Source: Burkholderiales bacterium UBA2647
GTDB lineage: Bacteria > Pseudomonadota > Gammaproteobacteria > Burkholderiales > Burkholderiaceae_E
DNA: 9,186 bases
Assembly (NCBI GenBank): GCA_002359635.1
Contig: DENJ01000012.1
Coordinates: 1 to 9,186, forward strand
Direction: 5' to 3'
A program made the translations under genes and the position numbers. Positions within the stretch are counted from its first letter, which is position 1. The number at the start of each line of letters is the position of its first letter. Below are positions 1 through 6,916 of this stretch, one piece after another. Below the pieces are notes generated by a model. It saw only the letters and a list, made by a program, of their open reading frames with translations, was not told the origin of the DNA and searched no databases.

Positions 1-60
1 GCGCTGGTTGATCGTCTTGCCGATGAGTACGCTGCGGCCCGTGGGGCGATAACGGTCTAG
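1..60 (+). CDS. C-terminal end of an unidentified protein (5' truncated)
   Basis: Frame 1 is open from the window edge and encodes ALVDRLADEYAAARGAITV, then a TAG stop at 58-60. The other two + frames close early (TGA at 7-9, TAA at 49-51). The 19 residues look like an ordinary soluble helical C-terminus (DRLADEYAAAR is amphipathic). They carry no family-specific motif, so I give no function. The gene converges on the DUF2905 gene, whose stop lies only 7 bases further on. Confidence 0.5.
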   Translation, partial: ALVDRLADEYAAARGAITV

Positions 61-67
61 GCTCGCG

Positions 68-262
68 CTAGAGCCAGCGGGCAATCAGCCCGACCAGCAG
101 CGACAAAAGCAAAGTGGAGCCCAAGGGCAACCAAAGGCTTCGCTTGCCCAGTTTCAGTTCCAAATCACCGGGCAATCGTCCCCAACCAAGTCGGCGCAGC
201 AAAGGCTGCAGGCCGCTGAACAGCAGCAGCGCGAGCACAGTAACGAGTAACCATCTCAGCAT
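68..262 (-). CDS. DUF2905 family small membrane protein
   Basis: This 64-residue protein has two hydrophobic helices, at about residues 3-20 and 46-63. They are joined by a basic loop containing the GRLPGDL motif (residues 28-34) that is typical of the DUF2905 family, whose function is unknown. The layout predicts a two-pass inner-membrane protein. Its start codon lies inside the end of midA: the overlap is 7 bases (256-262), and no good ribosome binding site precedes it. This suggests translation by coupling to midA. Family assignment rests on the length, the two-helix layout and the RLPGD loop. The length is normal for the family and there is no sign of decay. Confidence 0.85.
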   Translation of the reverse strand: MLRWLLVTVLALLLFSGLQPLLRRLGWGRLPGDLELKLGKRSLWLPLGSTLLLSLLVGLIARWL

Positions 263-1524
263 GGTTCAAGACCAAGCCGGCCACTCCGATCGCCCTGGCG
301 AAAGCCGATGAGATCAAGGTTTTCCAGGCCGCGACCGAGCGCCATGAATTTGAAGAGTTCACCCATCTCAGCCTCTGAGAGCAGTTTTTGTACACCAGCA
401 AGTGCTGCAACGGCCTGCCTTGAACCCCAATGGCCTTGTGTTTGCGCCCATTGTGCCGCGATATCCAACAAGCCTGTATTCATCAAAAACCTCGCTTGCG
501 AACAATAACCCGAAAGGCTCATCCCGGACTGCAAGGCAACACGGGCAATGGCAGTGAAATCAACATGCACACTCAAATCCTGCTGGCCAGGGCCTGCCAG
601 GACATCGGTTCCGGCGCGATGTTCGCGGTGGGTCATCAAGGTACCTTGCTCGCGTTGCGGGAGATAATACTCATGGGCTGGAAAACCATAATCGACAAGC
701 AATAGCAGCCCTTGCTCAAGTAGACCTGCAAGACTGCGGATCCAGGCTTGCGCCTGCTCATGCCACTCAATCAGCATACCGTCAGGCCAGTCTTCTTGCC
801 ATTGTTGCTGGCAAGAAGACTTTAAGGCCTCAAGGCGGACGGACCATGAGGGATCGCATAAACGGTCAGCGAATTGCCAAGGCGGCAACCCATGGCCTAC
901 CTGGGCCCCGCAGGTCCGCTCGTCGGGACCGGTCGCGGGATTTGCCTGCGCTTGCGCCTTGAGGCTGAGCCCTCGTTCGTACCACTGAACCTCGCGCTGC
1001 TGCACGCATCGATGCACAAAAAGGCGTACGGGCATGGCGTCGAGCACTTCATGGGCCAACATCACGCCGCGAAACCCTGCTGCCGGAAGCCGCTCGAGCC
1101 AGCTGACTTGGGGCTCGAGCGCTGGCATCTCGAGCTTGATCCGGTCTTGTTGCTGCTTGATCAAGCCTGCTGATAACTCAAGGATCTGATAGTGAATCGG
1201 CCGCTTGACGGCTTGCGCATGGCGCAGGATTTGGCTGGCAAGGCGTCCGTCGCCGGCTCCAAATTCGAGCACCGTGTCACTACCGATGGCATCGAGCACC
1301 TGAATGATTTGCCGGGCCACGCAATGTCCATACCAAGGACTGATCGCCGGGGCTGTCACAAAATCGCCTGCGGGGCCGAATGGCGATCGTGCCCCGCTGT
1401 AGTAGCCAAGTCCGGGGGCATAAAGCGCCATCGCCATGAATCTTTCAAAGCCAAGCCAACCCGAGGCCTTTTGGATCTCGTCTTGGATTAAATCGGGCAA
1501 GCTGCTTAGCTTAGACATGCTCAT
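256..1524 (-). CDS. midA: MidA-type SAM-dependent methyltransferase (COG1565 / NDUFAF7 family)
   Basis: From the ATG at 1524 the protein has 422 residues, in the usual size range. Family landmarks in order are: APGLGYYS (about 36-43), GDFVTAP (53-59), the SAM-binding glycine loop VLEFGAGDGRLA (85-96), HEVLDAMPV (158-166, matching the family NE-x-x-DA-x-P motif), LLVDYGFP (275-282), GTL...REH (294-302) and DLSVHVDF (316-323). The human member NDUFAF7 methylates an arginine of a respiratory complex I subunit; the bacterial substrate is not established. The frame stays open to an ATG at 1584, but that would add 20 residues and run across the divergent spacer into the folM start. I therefore prefer 1524; an ATG at 1518 is also possible. 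It is the first gene of a minus strand pair with DUF2905 and is divergent from folM. Confidence 0.9.
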   Translation of the reverse strand: MSMSKLSSLPDLIQDEIQKASGWLGFERFMAMALYAPGLGYYSGARSPFGPAGDFVTAPAISPWYGHCVARQIIQVLDAIGSDTVLEFGAGDGRLASQILRHAQAVKRPIHYQILELSAGLIKQQQDRIKLEMPALEPQVSWLERLPAAGFRGVMLAHEVLDAMPVRLFVHRCVQQREVQWYERGLSLKAQAQANPATGPDERTCGAQVGHGLPPWQFADRLCDPSWSVRLEALKSSCQQQWQEDWPDGMLIEWHEQAQAWIRSLAGLLEQGLLLLVDYGFPAHEYYLPQREQGTLMTHREHRAGTDVLAGPGQQDLSVHVDFTAIARVALQSGMSLSGYCSQARFLMNTGLLDIAAQWAQTQGHWGSRQAVAALAGVQKLLSEAEMGELFKFMALGRGLENLDLIGFRQGDRSGRLGLEPC

Positions 1525-1550
1525 GGTTGCGCAGGTTACACTGCGCGGCC
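1525..1550 (+). repeat. Inverted repeat in the midA/folM spacer (operator or RNA hairpin)
   Basis: The arms GCGCAG (1529-1534) and CTGCGC (1541-1546) are a perfect 6-base inverted repeat around a GTTACA loop. In a + strand RNA the stem extends outward by two G-U pairs and two G-C pairs, giving ten pairs over 1525-1550. On the minus strand RNA the extension breaks at C-A mismatches. It begins directly beside the midA start codon and ends 32 bases before folM. A protein-binding operator and a hairpin in the folM leader both fit. No T-run follows, so it is not a normal intrinsic terminator. Confidence 0.5.
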
Positions 1551-1582
1551 AAAGCGCCAAACTGAAGCCCCATCCGCTCAAC
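1525..1582. promoter_or_regulatory. Divergent midA/folM spacer with promoters expected in both directions
   Basis: These 58 bases separate the two divergent start codons, so both transcripts should begin in or near here. On the + strand TACACT (1537-1542) resembles a -10 box, and TAGACA (1512-1517) is a near-consensus -35, but the 19-base spacing is long. On the minus strand TGTAAC is a possible -10 without a convincing -35. The inverted repeat listed separately overlaps both -10 candidates. Promoter function is inferred mainly from gene layout, and exact start sites cannot be assigned. Confidence 0.35.
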
Positions 1583-2416
1583 ATGCAAGCTCAAGCCAGC
1601 ACGCCCCATTGCACGACCGAGGTCAGGACCAAAACGGCCCTGGTTACCGGTGCCGGTAAGCGAATCGGTCGCGCGATTGCGCTTGGACTGGCCAGGGCAC
1701 AATGGAATGTTGTCTTGCACTATCACCACTCGCTCGACGAGGCACAACAAACAGCCCATGAGGTTCGTGCATTGGGGCAGCAGGCCTGGACGCTTGCTGC
1801 TGACTTATCGGATCCTGATCAGGTGCTTCGTCTTTTCAGCGAAGCGCTTGGGCAAGCCCAAGACCTCGATGCGCTGATTAATAATGCCTCGCGTTTTGCC
1901 TGGGACGGGCCAAAAGATGTCGAGGCCAAAGGCTTAATTGCCCATTGGATGCCCAATCTTGTGGCCCCCGTGCTGCTTAGCAAGGCCTTGTTTGAACATT
2001 GCAGCCAAGCCGCTGCTCCCAAAGAAGGGGTTGTTATCAATTTACTTGACCAAAAATTGCAAAACCCGAACCCCGATTTTTTTTCCTACACCTTAAGCAA
2101 AGCCGCCCTCTGGCAGGCCACTGACTTAATGGCCCGCGACTATGCACCTTTTTTGCGTGTGCTTGCGGTCTCGCCGGGCATCACCATGCTCTCGGGCGAT
2201 CAAAGTGAAACGGGCTTTGCCCAAGCTCACCAACAAACCCCTTTGGGGCGATCGTCTGAGCCCGACGATATCGTGCAGGCAATCGTCTTTTTGCTCCACG
2301 CCAGAGCAATCACAGGCGTGAATTTACTGGTCGATGGCGGGCAGCACTTGCAAGCAAGCGCGCGCGATGTGATGTTCACCACCAGCGACCGCCTCGAATC
2401 GGAATCAAGTTCATGA
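1583..2416 (+). CDS. folM: FolM-like pteridine reductase (short-chain dehydrogenase/reductase)
   Basis: This 277-residue Rossmann-fold SDR enzyme is predicted to reduce dihydro- or oxidised pterins with NADPH. Visible motifs are the cofactor loop TGAGKRIG (22-29; the RIG part is typical of the PTR1/FolM branch), NNAS (100-103), the catalytic YTLSK (Tyr169, Lys173) and VSPG (196-199). The usual SDR serine position reads NLLDQ, with Asp156, which matches the Asp-Tyr-Lys triad of pteridine reductases such as Leishmania PTR1. The start at 1583 places the glycine loop near residue 22, as usual. In-frame ATGs at 1436, 1517 and 1523 would run back over midA. No strong ribosome binding site is seen. 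The stop overlaps folB by four bases, which supports a pterin role. E. coli FolM makes tetrahydromonapterin; the true substrate here is unknown. Confidence 0.8.
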   Translation: MQAQASTPHCTTEVRTKTALVTGAGKRIGRAIALGLARAQWNVVLHYHHSLDEAQQTAHEVRALGQQAWTLAADLSDPDQVLRLFSEALGQAQDLDALINNASRFAWDGPKDVEAKGLIAHWMPNLVAPVLLSKALFEHCSQAAAPKEGVVINLLDQKLQNPNPDFFSYTLSKAALWQATDLMARDYAPFLRVLAVSPGITMLSGDQSETGFAQAHQQTPLGRSSEPDDIVQAIVFLLHARAITGVNLLVDGGQHLQASARDVMFTTSDRLESESSS

Positions 2417-2808
2417 GTAGCCTGCTATTACATCCCCAACTAAGCGACTGTCGTCGTATTTTTATCGAAGACCTGGAGGTCCAGGCCTCGATCGGTTTTC
2501 ATGAATTCGAACGCCAGGCGCGCCAACGGGTCAAGATTTCTGTTTCACTTTTTGTGCCGGTCGAAGCCTCGCGTTCAGGGCGCGACGATGTGGACGACAC
2601 GCTCGACTACGATAAATTGCGCGAAGGTATTGCGGCACTCGCGGCATCACGCCACTTCAATCTCCAGGAAACATTGATTGATGAGGTGCTCAGCTTTTGC
2701 CTCAAACTTGGGCCCGTGCGGGCAGCGACCGTCCGAACCGAAAAACCCGATGTCTATCCGGATTGCAACACTGTAGGCATTGAATCGATTCGCTTTGCAG
2801 CGACATGA
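2413..2808 (+). CDS. folB: Dihydroneopterin aldolase
   Basis: At 131 residues it is a normal-sized FolB, the cytoplasmic enzyme that cleaves 7,8-dihydroneopterin to 6-hydroxymethyl-7,8-dihydropterin and glycolaldehyde in folate synthesis. It shows IGFHEFERQ (27-35, with the conserved Glu/acid position at 31), LDYDKL (64-69, conserved Tyr66), LIDEV (88-92) and TEKPDVY (109-115, catalytic-type Lys111). At the pterin-contacting glutamate (Glu74 in the S. aureus enzyme, by motif alignment) this protein has Asp90, a conservative change. It starts within the folM stop (ATGA at 2413-2416) and its own stop overlaps ttcA the same way, so translation is probably coupled. Family members can also epimerise to dihydromonapterin, which would feed FolM. 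Confidence 0.95.
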   Translation: MSSLLLHPQLSDCRRIFIEDLEVQASIGFHEFERQARQRVKISVSLFVPVEASRSGRDDVDDTLDYDKLREGIAALAASRHFNLQETLIDEVLSFCLKLGPVRAATVRTEKPDVYPDCNTVGIESIRFAAT

Positions 2809-3770
2809 TGAGCGACAAGCTTGCCTACGAACGCAATAAATTGCATAAGCGTTTATTGCGTCTCACCGGTCAAGCGATCGGCGACTATCACATGATTGAG
2901 GCCGGCGATAAAGTCATGGTCTGCTTATCTGGTGGCAAAGATAGCTACGCCTTGCTCGATTTATTGTTGACCTTGCAAGCGCGCTCTCCAGTCGCCTTTG
3001 AATTGGTCGCCGTCAATCTCGATCAAAAGCAACCAGGGTTTCCCGCCGAGGTGCTCCCCGACTACTTAAAGCGCATCGGCGTCACTTTTCATATCGAAAC
3101 ACAGGACACTTACAGCATCGTCACGCGGGTCATTCCTGAGGGGAAAACCATGTGTTCGCTTTGCTCGCGACTCAGACGGGGTATTTTGTATCGGGTGGCT
3201 GATGAACTCGGTGCAAGCAAAATTGCCTTGGGCCATCACCGTGACGACATTTTAGAAACCTTTTTCCTGAACCTCTTTTATGGCGGCAAACTCAAGGGCA
3301 TGCCCGCGAAATTGCGCGCCGACGACGGCAAACATATGGTGATTCGACCGCTCGCTTATGTGCGTGAGCGGGACTTGGAAGCCTATGCATCCTGGCGTGC
3401 GTTTCCCATCATTCCCTGCGATTTATGCGGCTCTCAAGACAATCTCAAGCGGCAGGAAGTCAAACGGTTGATGCGCAGCTGGGAAAAACAATTTCCTGGC
3501 CGGGTCGATCATGTGTTTGCCGCACTCGGCAGGCTGGTCCCTTCGCATCTGATGGACCGCGCAGCCTTTGATTTTCAATCCTTAGCCCTTGATGACGCGA
3601 CGCGCGAAGGCGATATCGCCTTTGACCCGCCGGCACTTGAATCTTGCGAATCGTATGGCCTCGATAACGATGCGCATGAGGATGAGGACCCGCAAACGAG
3701 GATGCTGACATGGCCTGCAAAGACGATCCCTATTGAGGTGGTTCGCCTCCAAGCTATGCCCCAGCGATGA
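2805..3770 (+). CDS. ttcA: tRNA-cytidine(32) 2-sulfurtransferase TtcA
   Basis: This 321-residue enzyme puts sulfur on C2 of cytidine 32 in certain tRNAs. It uses ATP to activate the base and an iron-sulfur cluster to deliver sulfur. The PP-loop ATPase motif SGGKDS is at 42-47, the first cysteine pair CSLC at 117-120, GHHRDD at 143-148 and the second pair CDLC at 205-208. These are the landmarks that separate TtcA from other PP-loop enzymes. The C-terminal tail after about residue 260 is acidic and poorly conserved, ending about ten residues longer than the E. coli protein. It starts with two consecutive ATG codons (2805 and 2808) that overlap the folB stop, and its stop overlaps the ubiB start (ATGA at 3767-3770). 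Confidence 0.95.
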   Translation: MMSDKLAYERNKLHKRLLRLTGQAIGDYHMIEAGDKVMVCLSGGKDSYALLDLLLTLQARSPVAFELVAVNLDQKQPGFPAEVLPDYLKRIGVTFHIETQDTYSIVTRVIPEGKTMCSLCSRLRRGILYRVADELGASKIALGHHRDDILETFFLNLFYGGKLKGMPAKLRADDGKHMVIRPLAYVRERDLEAYASWRAFPIIPCDLCGSQDNLKRQEVKRLMRSWEKQFPGRVDHVFAALGRLVPSHLMDRAAFDFQSLALDDATREGDIAFDPPALESCESYGLDNDAHEDEDPQTRMLTWPAKTIPIEVVRLQAMPQR

Positions 3771-5413
3771 ATACCCGGCTGCTATCGATTCTGCGCTGTG
3801 TCGCTAGCCACAGGCTCGATAGCCTGCTTGTTGATGCTTTCCCATCACTTGCTCATCGCTTTTGGTTTCGTGCCCTGCGTGCATTGCTTCCCGGCGCAGC
3901 CCTAAGTCAGGCGCGCGGCGAGAGACTGCGGCAAAGCTTTGAATCCTTGGGACCGATTTTCGTGAAGTTTGGTCAGCTTTTGTCCACACGGCGTGATCTG
4001 TTGCCCGAAGACATTGCCGATGCCTTGGCAAAGCTGCAAGACCGGGTGGCGCCCTTTGACAGCGCGCTGGCGATTGCTGAAATTGAGCGCGGTCTCGGCC
4101 AGAAAATCGCCGATCTTTATCAGTCTTTTGAGGAAAAGCCTGTTGCCTCGGCTTCGATTTCGCAGGTTCATTTTGCCATCATGCATGACGGTCGCGAAGT
4201 GGCTGTGAAGGTTTTGCGCCCCGGTATGCTTGGTTTGATTGATGCTGACCTTGCGCTGATGCGTCGATTCGCATCGATTCTCTTGAAGCTTTCCGAAGAC
4301 GCACGCCGCTTGCGCTTGCTCGATGTGATTGACGAATTCGACATGATTCTGCATGACGAACTCGATTTGCTGCGTGAGGCTGCCAACGCCAACCAATTGC
4401 GCCGAAATTTTGCTGATTCACCGCTACTGCTGATGCCTGAGATGATTTGGTCGGCAACCGCAGGCAATGTGCTCACGATGCAACGCATGCAAGGCATTCC
4501 GATCAGCCAGATCGAGGCCTTGCTTGAGGCCGGCATTGATCTGAAACGACTATCCCGCGACGGGGTGGAGATCTTTTTCACCCAGGTCTTTCGCGATGGT
4601 TTTTTTCATGCCGACATGCACCCCGGCAACATTTTCGTTGCCGCCGAAGGCCCCAATAAGGGACGTTACATCGCACTGGACTTCGGTATCGTCGGATCGC
4701 TGAGTGAAGAAGATAAGAATTATTTAGCACAGAATTTTCTCGCATTTTTCAGGCGAGACTACCGCCGTGTCGCGCAATTGCATTTGCAAGCGGGTTGGGT
4801 TCCCGACAAGGTTCGGGTTGAAGTGCTCGAGGCCGCGGTCCGGAGCTGTTGCGAACCTGTCTTCGACAAACCGCTCAAAGAGATCTCGCTGGGACAGGTG
4901 CTGATGCGCTTGTTTCAAGTCTCCAGACGATTCGGGGTTCAAGTGCAACCTCAACTCGTGCTATTGCAGAAAACCTTGCTCAATGTTGAAGGGCTTGGCC
5001 GGCAGCTTGATCCTGATCTTGACCTCTGGGTCACTGCCAAGCCGTTTCTAGAACGATGGATGCGTGAGCAACTGGGCTGGCGCGGTGTTTTGCGTCGGGT
5101 CACGCGAGAAGCTGAACTTTGGAGTGTTTCGCTACCCGAAATGCCCCGACTTGCGCACGAAGCGCTTCAACAGCTGTCGCTTCGAAGCAGAGGGCCGAAT
5201 GCTATTGAAGCAGCGCTCAAAGAACTTGGCGCTCAGGTCAAAACAACACGTCGCTGGCTGATCGCTTGCGCATTATTGCTGGTAATGCTCTTAACTGGCA
5301 CGGGGCTATTGCTGTCGGGGATCATTGATCTCGATAGCATCGACGAAACATCAGAATCGCAGACCCTCACTCGAAATCAGCAACCCTTAACCGTGTGGAG
5401 GAGACTATGTTAA
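3767..5413 (+). CDS. ubiB: UbiB, ABC1/ADCK-type atypical kinase for ubiquinone synthesis
   Basis: The 548-residue protein belongs to the UbiB family of atypical kinase/ATPase proteins needed for ubiquinone biosynthesis at the inner membrane. It has the family signature KFGQ (67-70), the Ala/Ser-rich nucleotide loop ASASISQVH (127-135), VAVKVLRP with Lys148, the acidic segment DELDLLREAAN (197-207), HADMHPGN (281-288) and DFG (305-307). All the residues expected for nucleotide and metal binding are present. One hydrophobic stretch near the C-terminus (about 497-520) predicts a membrane anchor. It is followed by a 28-residue polar tail, where other UbiB proteins usually show a second helix. It overlaps ttcA by four bases and the downstream symporter by seven. 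It lies apart from ubiE/ubiJ, with which it is often clustered. Confidence 0.93.
   Translation: MNTRLLSILRCVASHRLDSLLVDAFPSLAHRFWFRALRALLPGAALSQARGERLRQSFESLGPIFVKFGQLLSTRRDLLPEDIADALAKLQDRVAPFDSALAIAEIERGLGQKIADLYQSFEEKPVASASISQVHFAIMHDGREVAVKVLRPGMLGLIDADLALMRRFASILLKLSEDARRLRLLDVIDEFDMILHDELDLLREAANANQLRRNFADSPLLLMPEMIWSATAGNVLTMQRMQGIPISQIEALLEAGIDLKRLSRDGVEIFFTQVFRDGFFHADMHPGNIFVAAEGPNKGRYIALDFGIVGSLSEEDKNYLAQNFLAFFRRDYRRVAQLHLQAGWVPDKVRVEVLEAAVRSCCEPVFDKPLKEISLGQVLMRLFQVSRRFGVQVQPQLVLLQKTLLNVEGLGRQLDPDLDLWVTAKPFLERWMREQLGWRGVLRRVTREAELWSVSLPEMPRLAHEALQQLSLRSRGPNAIEAALKELGAQVKTTRRWLIACALLLVMLLTGTGLLLSGIIDLDSIDETSESQTLTRNQQPLTVWRRLC
5397..5403 (+). promoter_or_regulatory. Strong Shine-Dalgarno site of the symporter gene
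   Basis: GGAGGAG lies inside the last codons of ubiB, three to five bases before the ATG at 5407. It is the only near-perfect ribosome binding site in the window. It decides the symporter start over an in-frame GTG at 5395, which lies upstream of the site. Confidence 0.8.
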
Positions 5414-6867
5414 TTGCGCTTGTTTTGGCTTATGTGGGATTGACTGTCGTTGTGGGACTGGTTGCGGCAAGACATGTTAAGAGCTCTAAAGATTATTTGG
5501 TTGCCGGACGAAGTCTTCCGCTTTACATCAATATGGCCACGGTTTTCGCCACCTGGTTTGGCGCAGAGACTGTGTTGTCGGTCTCTGCAGAATTCGCCAA
5601 AGGCGGCTTGAATGCGGTGCCTGCCGACCCCTTCGGCGCAAGCTGCGCCTTGCTGTTTGTGGCTTTGTTTTTCGCCAAAGTCTTTTATCGCATGGACCTG
5701 CTGACGATCGGCGATTTTTATCACAAACGATACGGCAAATCGGTTGAGGTCATCACGAGCTTTGCCATTGTGGCGTCGTATCTCGGCTGGACTTCGGCAC
5801 AACTCACCGCGCTTGGCCTGGTGATCGCTGTGCTTTCTGGCGGCAGCATCGACCTCAACACGGCCATACTGATCGGCGCCGGGGTTGTGGTTTTTTACAC
5901 CATCTTTGGCGGCATGTGGTCGATCGCACTGACCGATTTGCTGCAAACCGTCGTGATTGTGGTCGGTTTGCTTTTTGTAGCGGCTTATGTGGGCGATCTT
6001 GCCGGCGGCGTTGGCAAGGTGATCGATGCGGCGATTGAGGCTGATCGTTTTAGTTTTTGGCCGACCGGTGATGCCGCAGCGTGGCTCGCCTTTGCTGCCG
6101 CCTGGATGACGATGGCGCTTGGCTCGATCCCGCAACAGGATGTCTTTCAGCGGGTCACGTCGGCCAAAGATGAGAAAACGGCGGTGCGTGGGACCTTGTT
6201 TGGTGCGCTGGCTTACTTCACCTTTGCCTTTATTCCGATGTTTATCGCCTACAGTGCTATCGTGATCGATCCGGCAAGCTTGGAGCTTTTTGAATCCGAT
6301 GATGCGCGCGACGTGCAACGTATCCTCCCGGAATTGATTCTGTCGAAAACACCCCTTTGGGCTCAGGCGATGTTTTTCGGTGCGCTTTTGTCGGCGATTC
6401 TTTCGACAGCAAGCGGTGCTTTGCTCGCACCCACCGCCTTGTTTACTGAAAATGTGCTCAAGCCATTGAGCGGCAAGATGTCAGATCAACGCATGCTGTT
6501 GTTGTTGCGAATTGTTCTGATTCTTTTTTCAATTTGTGCATTGATGTTTGCACTCAATTCACGCAGCACCATGTACGAAATGGTGCAAAACGCCTATAAG
6601 GTCACCCTGGCTGGCGCGCTGATTCCGCTGGCTGCAGGTGTTTTTTGGCGCAGGGCGACCACCCAAGGCGCGCTGCTGTCGGTCTTTGCCGGCCTATCGG
6701 TCTGGTTGCTCAGTGAAAGCCTGGCCCCGGAAGCTTTGATACCGCCGCAGTTCAACGGTCTTTTCGCCTCCTTGATCGGTATGCTTTTAGGTTCGCTCGC
6801 CCCGCAACTGATTGGACATCAAGGTAACCACAGCGTGGTTGAAAAAGCGCTTGAATCCCGGCACTAG
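5407..6867 (+). CDS. Sodium:solute symporter (SSS family), substrate unknown
   Basis: This 486-residue polytopic membrane protein has about 12-13 hydrophobic helices. Early in the protein it carries DYLVAGRSLPLY (29-40), typical of the SSS family. The mid-protein LSTASG (332-337) fits the helix that forms the second sodium site. The segments FGGMWSIALTDLLQ (167-180) and IPQQDVFQRV (241-250) recall, from memory, the choline transporter CHT1 (SLC5A7) branch more than PutP or PanF. This resemblance does not establish the substrate. The start at 5407 follows GGAGGAG, and the first seven bases overlap the end of ubiB. glmU starts 49 bases after its stop, with no terminator visible, so the two may share a transcript. 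Neighbours give no clue to the solute. Confidence 0.88.
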   Translation: MLIALVLAYVGLTVVVGLVAARHVKSSKDYLVAGRSLPLYINMATVFATWFGAETVLSVSAEFAKGGLNAVPADPFGASCALLFVALFFAKVFYRMDLLTIGDFYHKRYGKSVEVITSFAIVASYLGWTSAQLTALGLVIAVLSGGSIDLNTAILIGAGVVVFYTIFGGMWSIALTDLLQTVVIVVGLLFVAAYVGDLAGGVGKVIDAAIEADRFSFWPTGDAAAWLAFAAAWMTMALGSIPQQDVFQRVTSAKDEKTAVRGTLFGALAYFTFAFIPMFIAYSAIVIDPASLELFESDDARDVQRILPELILSKTPLWAQAMFFGALLSAILSTASGALLAPTALFTENVLKPLSGKMSDQRMLLLLRIVLILFSICALMFALNSRSTMYEMVQNAYKVTLAGALIPLAAGVFWRRATTQGALLSVFAGLSVWLLSESLAPEALIPPQFNGLFASLIGMLLGSLAPQLIGHQGNHSVVEKALESRH

Positions 6868-6916
6868 CAAAAACATGCCCGCGGGACGATCCCATAACAC
6901 CGAAGCGACAATCCCG

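Noticed and set aside
54..75. Short hairpin between the convergent genes (TCTAG/CTAGA around a 7-base loop)
   Set aside because: The stem is only about five to seven pairs with a bulge, and there is no T-run on either strand. It overlaps both stop codons, so I do not call it a terminator.
430..1491. Several + strand open frames of 90-99 codons
   Set aside because: All lie opposite the conserved midA motifs and have no family signature.
1436..1582. Longer folM with upstream ATG starts
   Set aside because: The extra residues are antisense to the midA N-terminus, are not SDR-like, and would cross the divergent promoter region.
3902..4396. 164-codon minus strand open frame, plus shorter ones nearby
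   Set aside because: Antisense to conserved ubiB motifs; no ribosome binding site or recognisable protein.
5410..6318. 302-codon open frame on the minus strand
   Set aside because: It lies wholly antisense to the symporter. The translation is rich in His, Lys, Arg and Asn with no domain, as expected for the complement of a membrane protein gene.
6856..6886. TCCCG/CGGGA pairing in the symporter-glmU gap
   Set aside because: A five-base stem with a 21-base loop and no T-run is too weak to call a terminator or regulatory hairpin.
6812..6916. 35-residue N-terminal extension of GlmU
   Set aside because: GlmU proteins begin a few residues before the LAAG loop. The extension is read out of frame from the symporter end and has no ribosome binding site.
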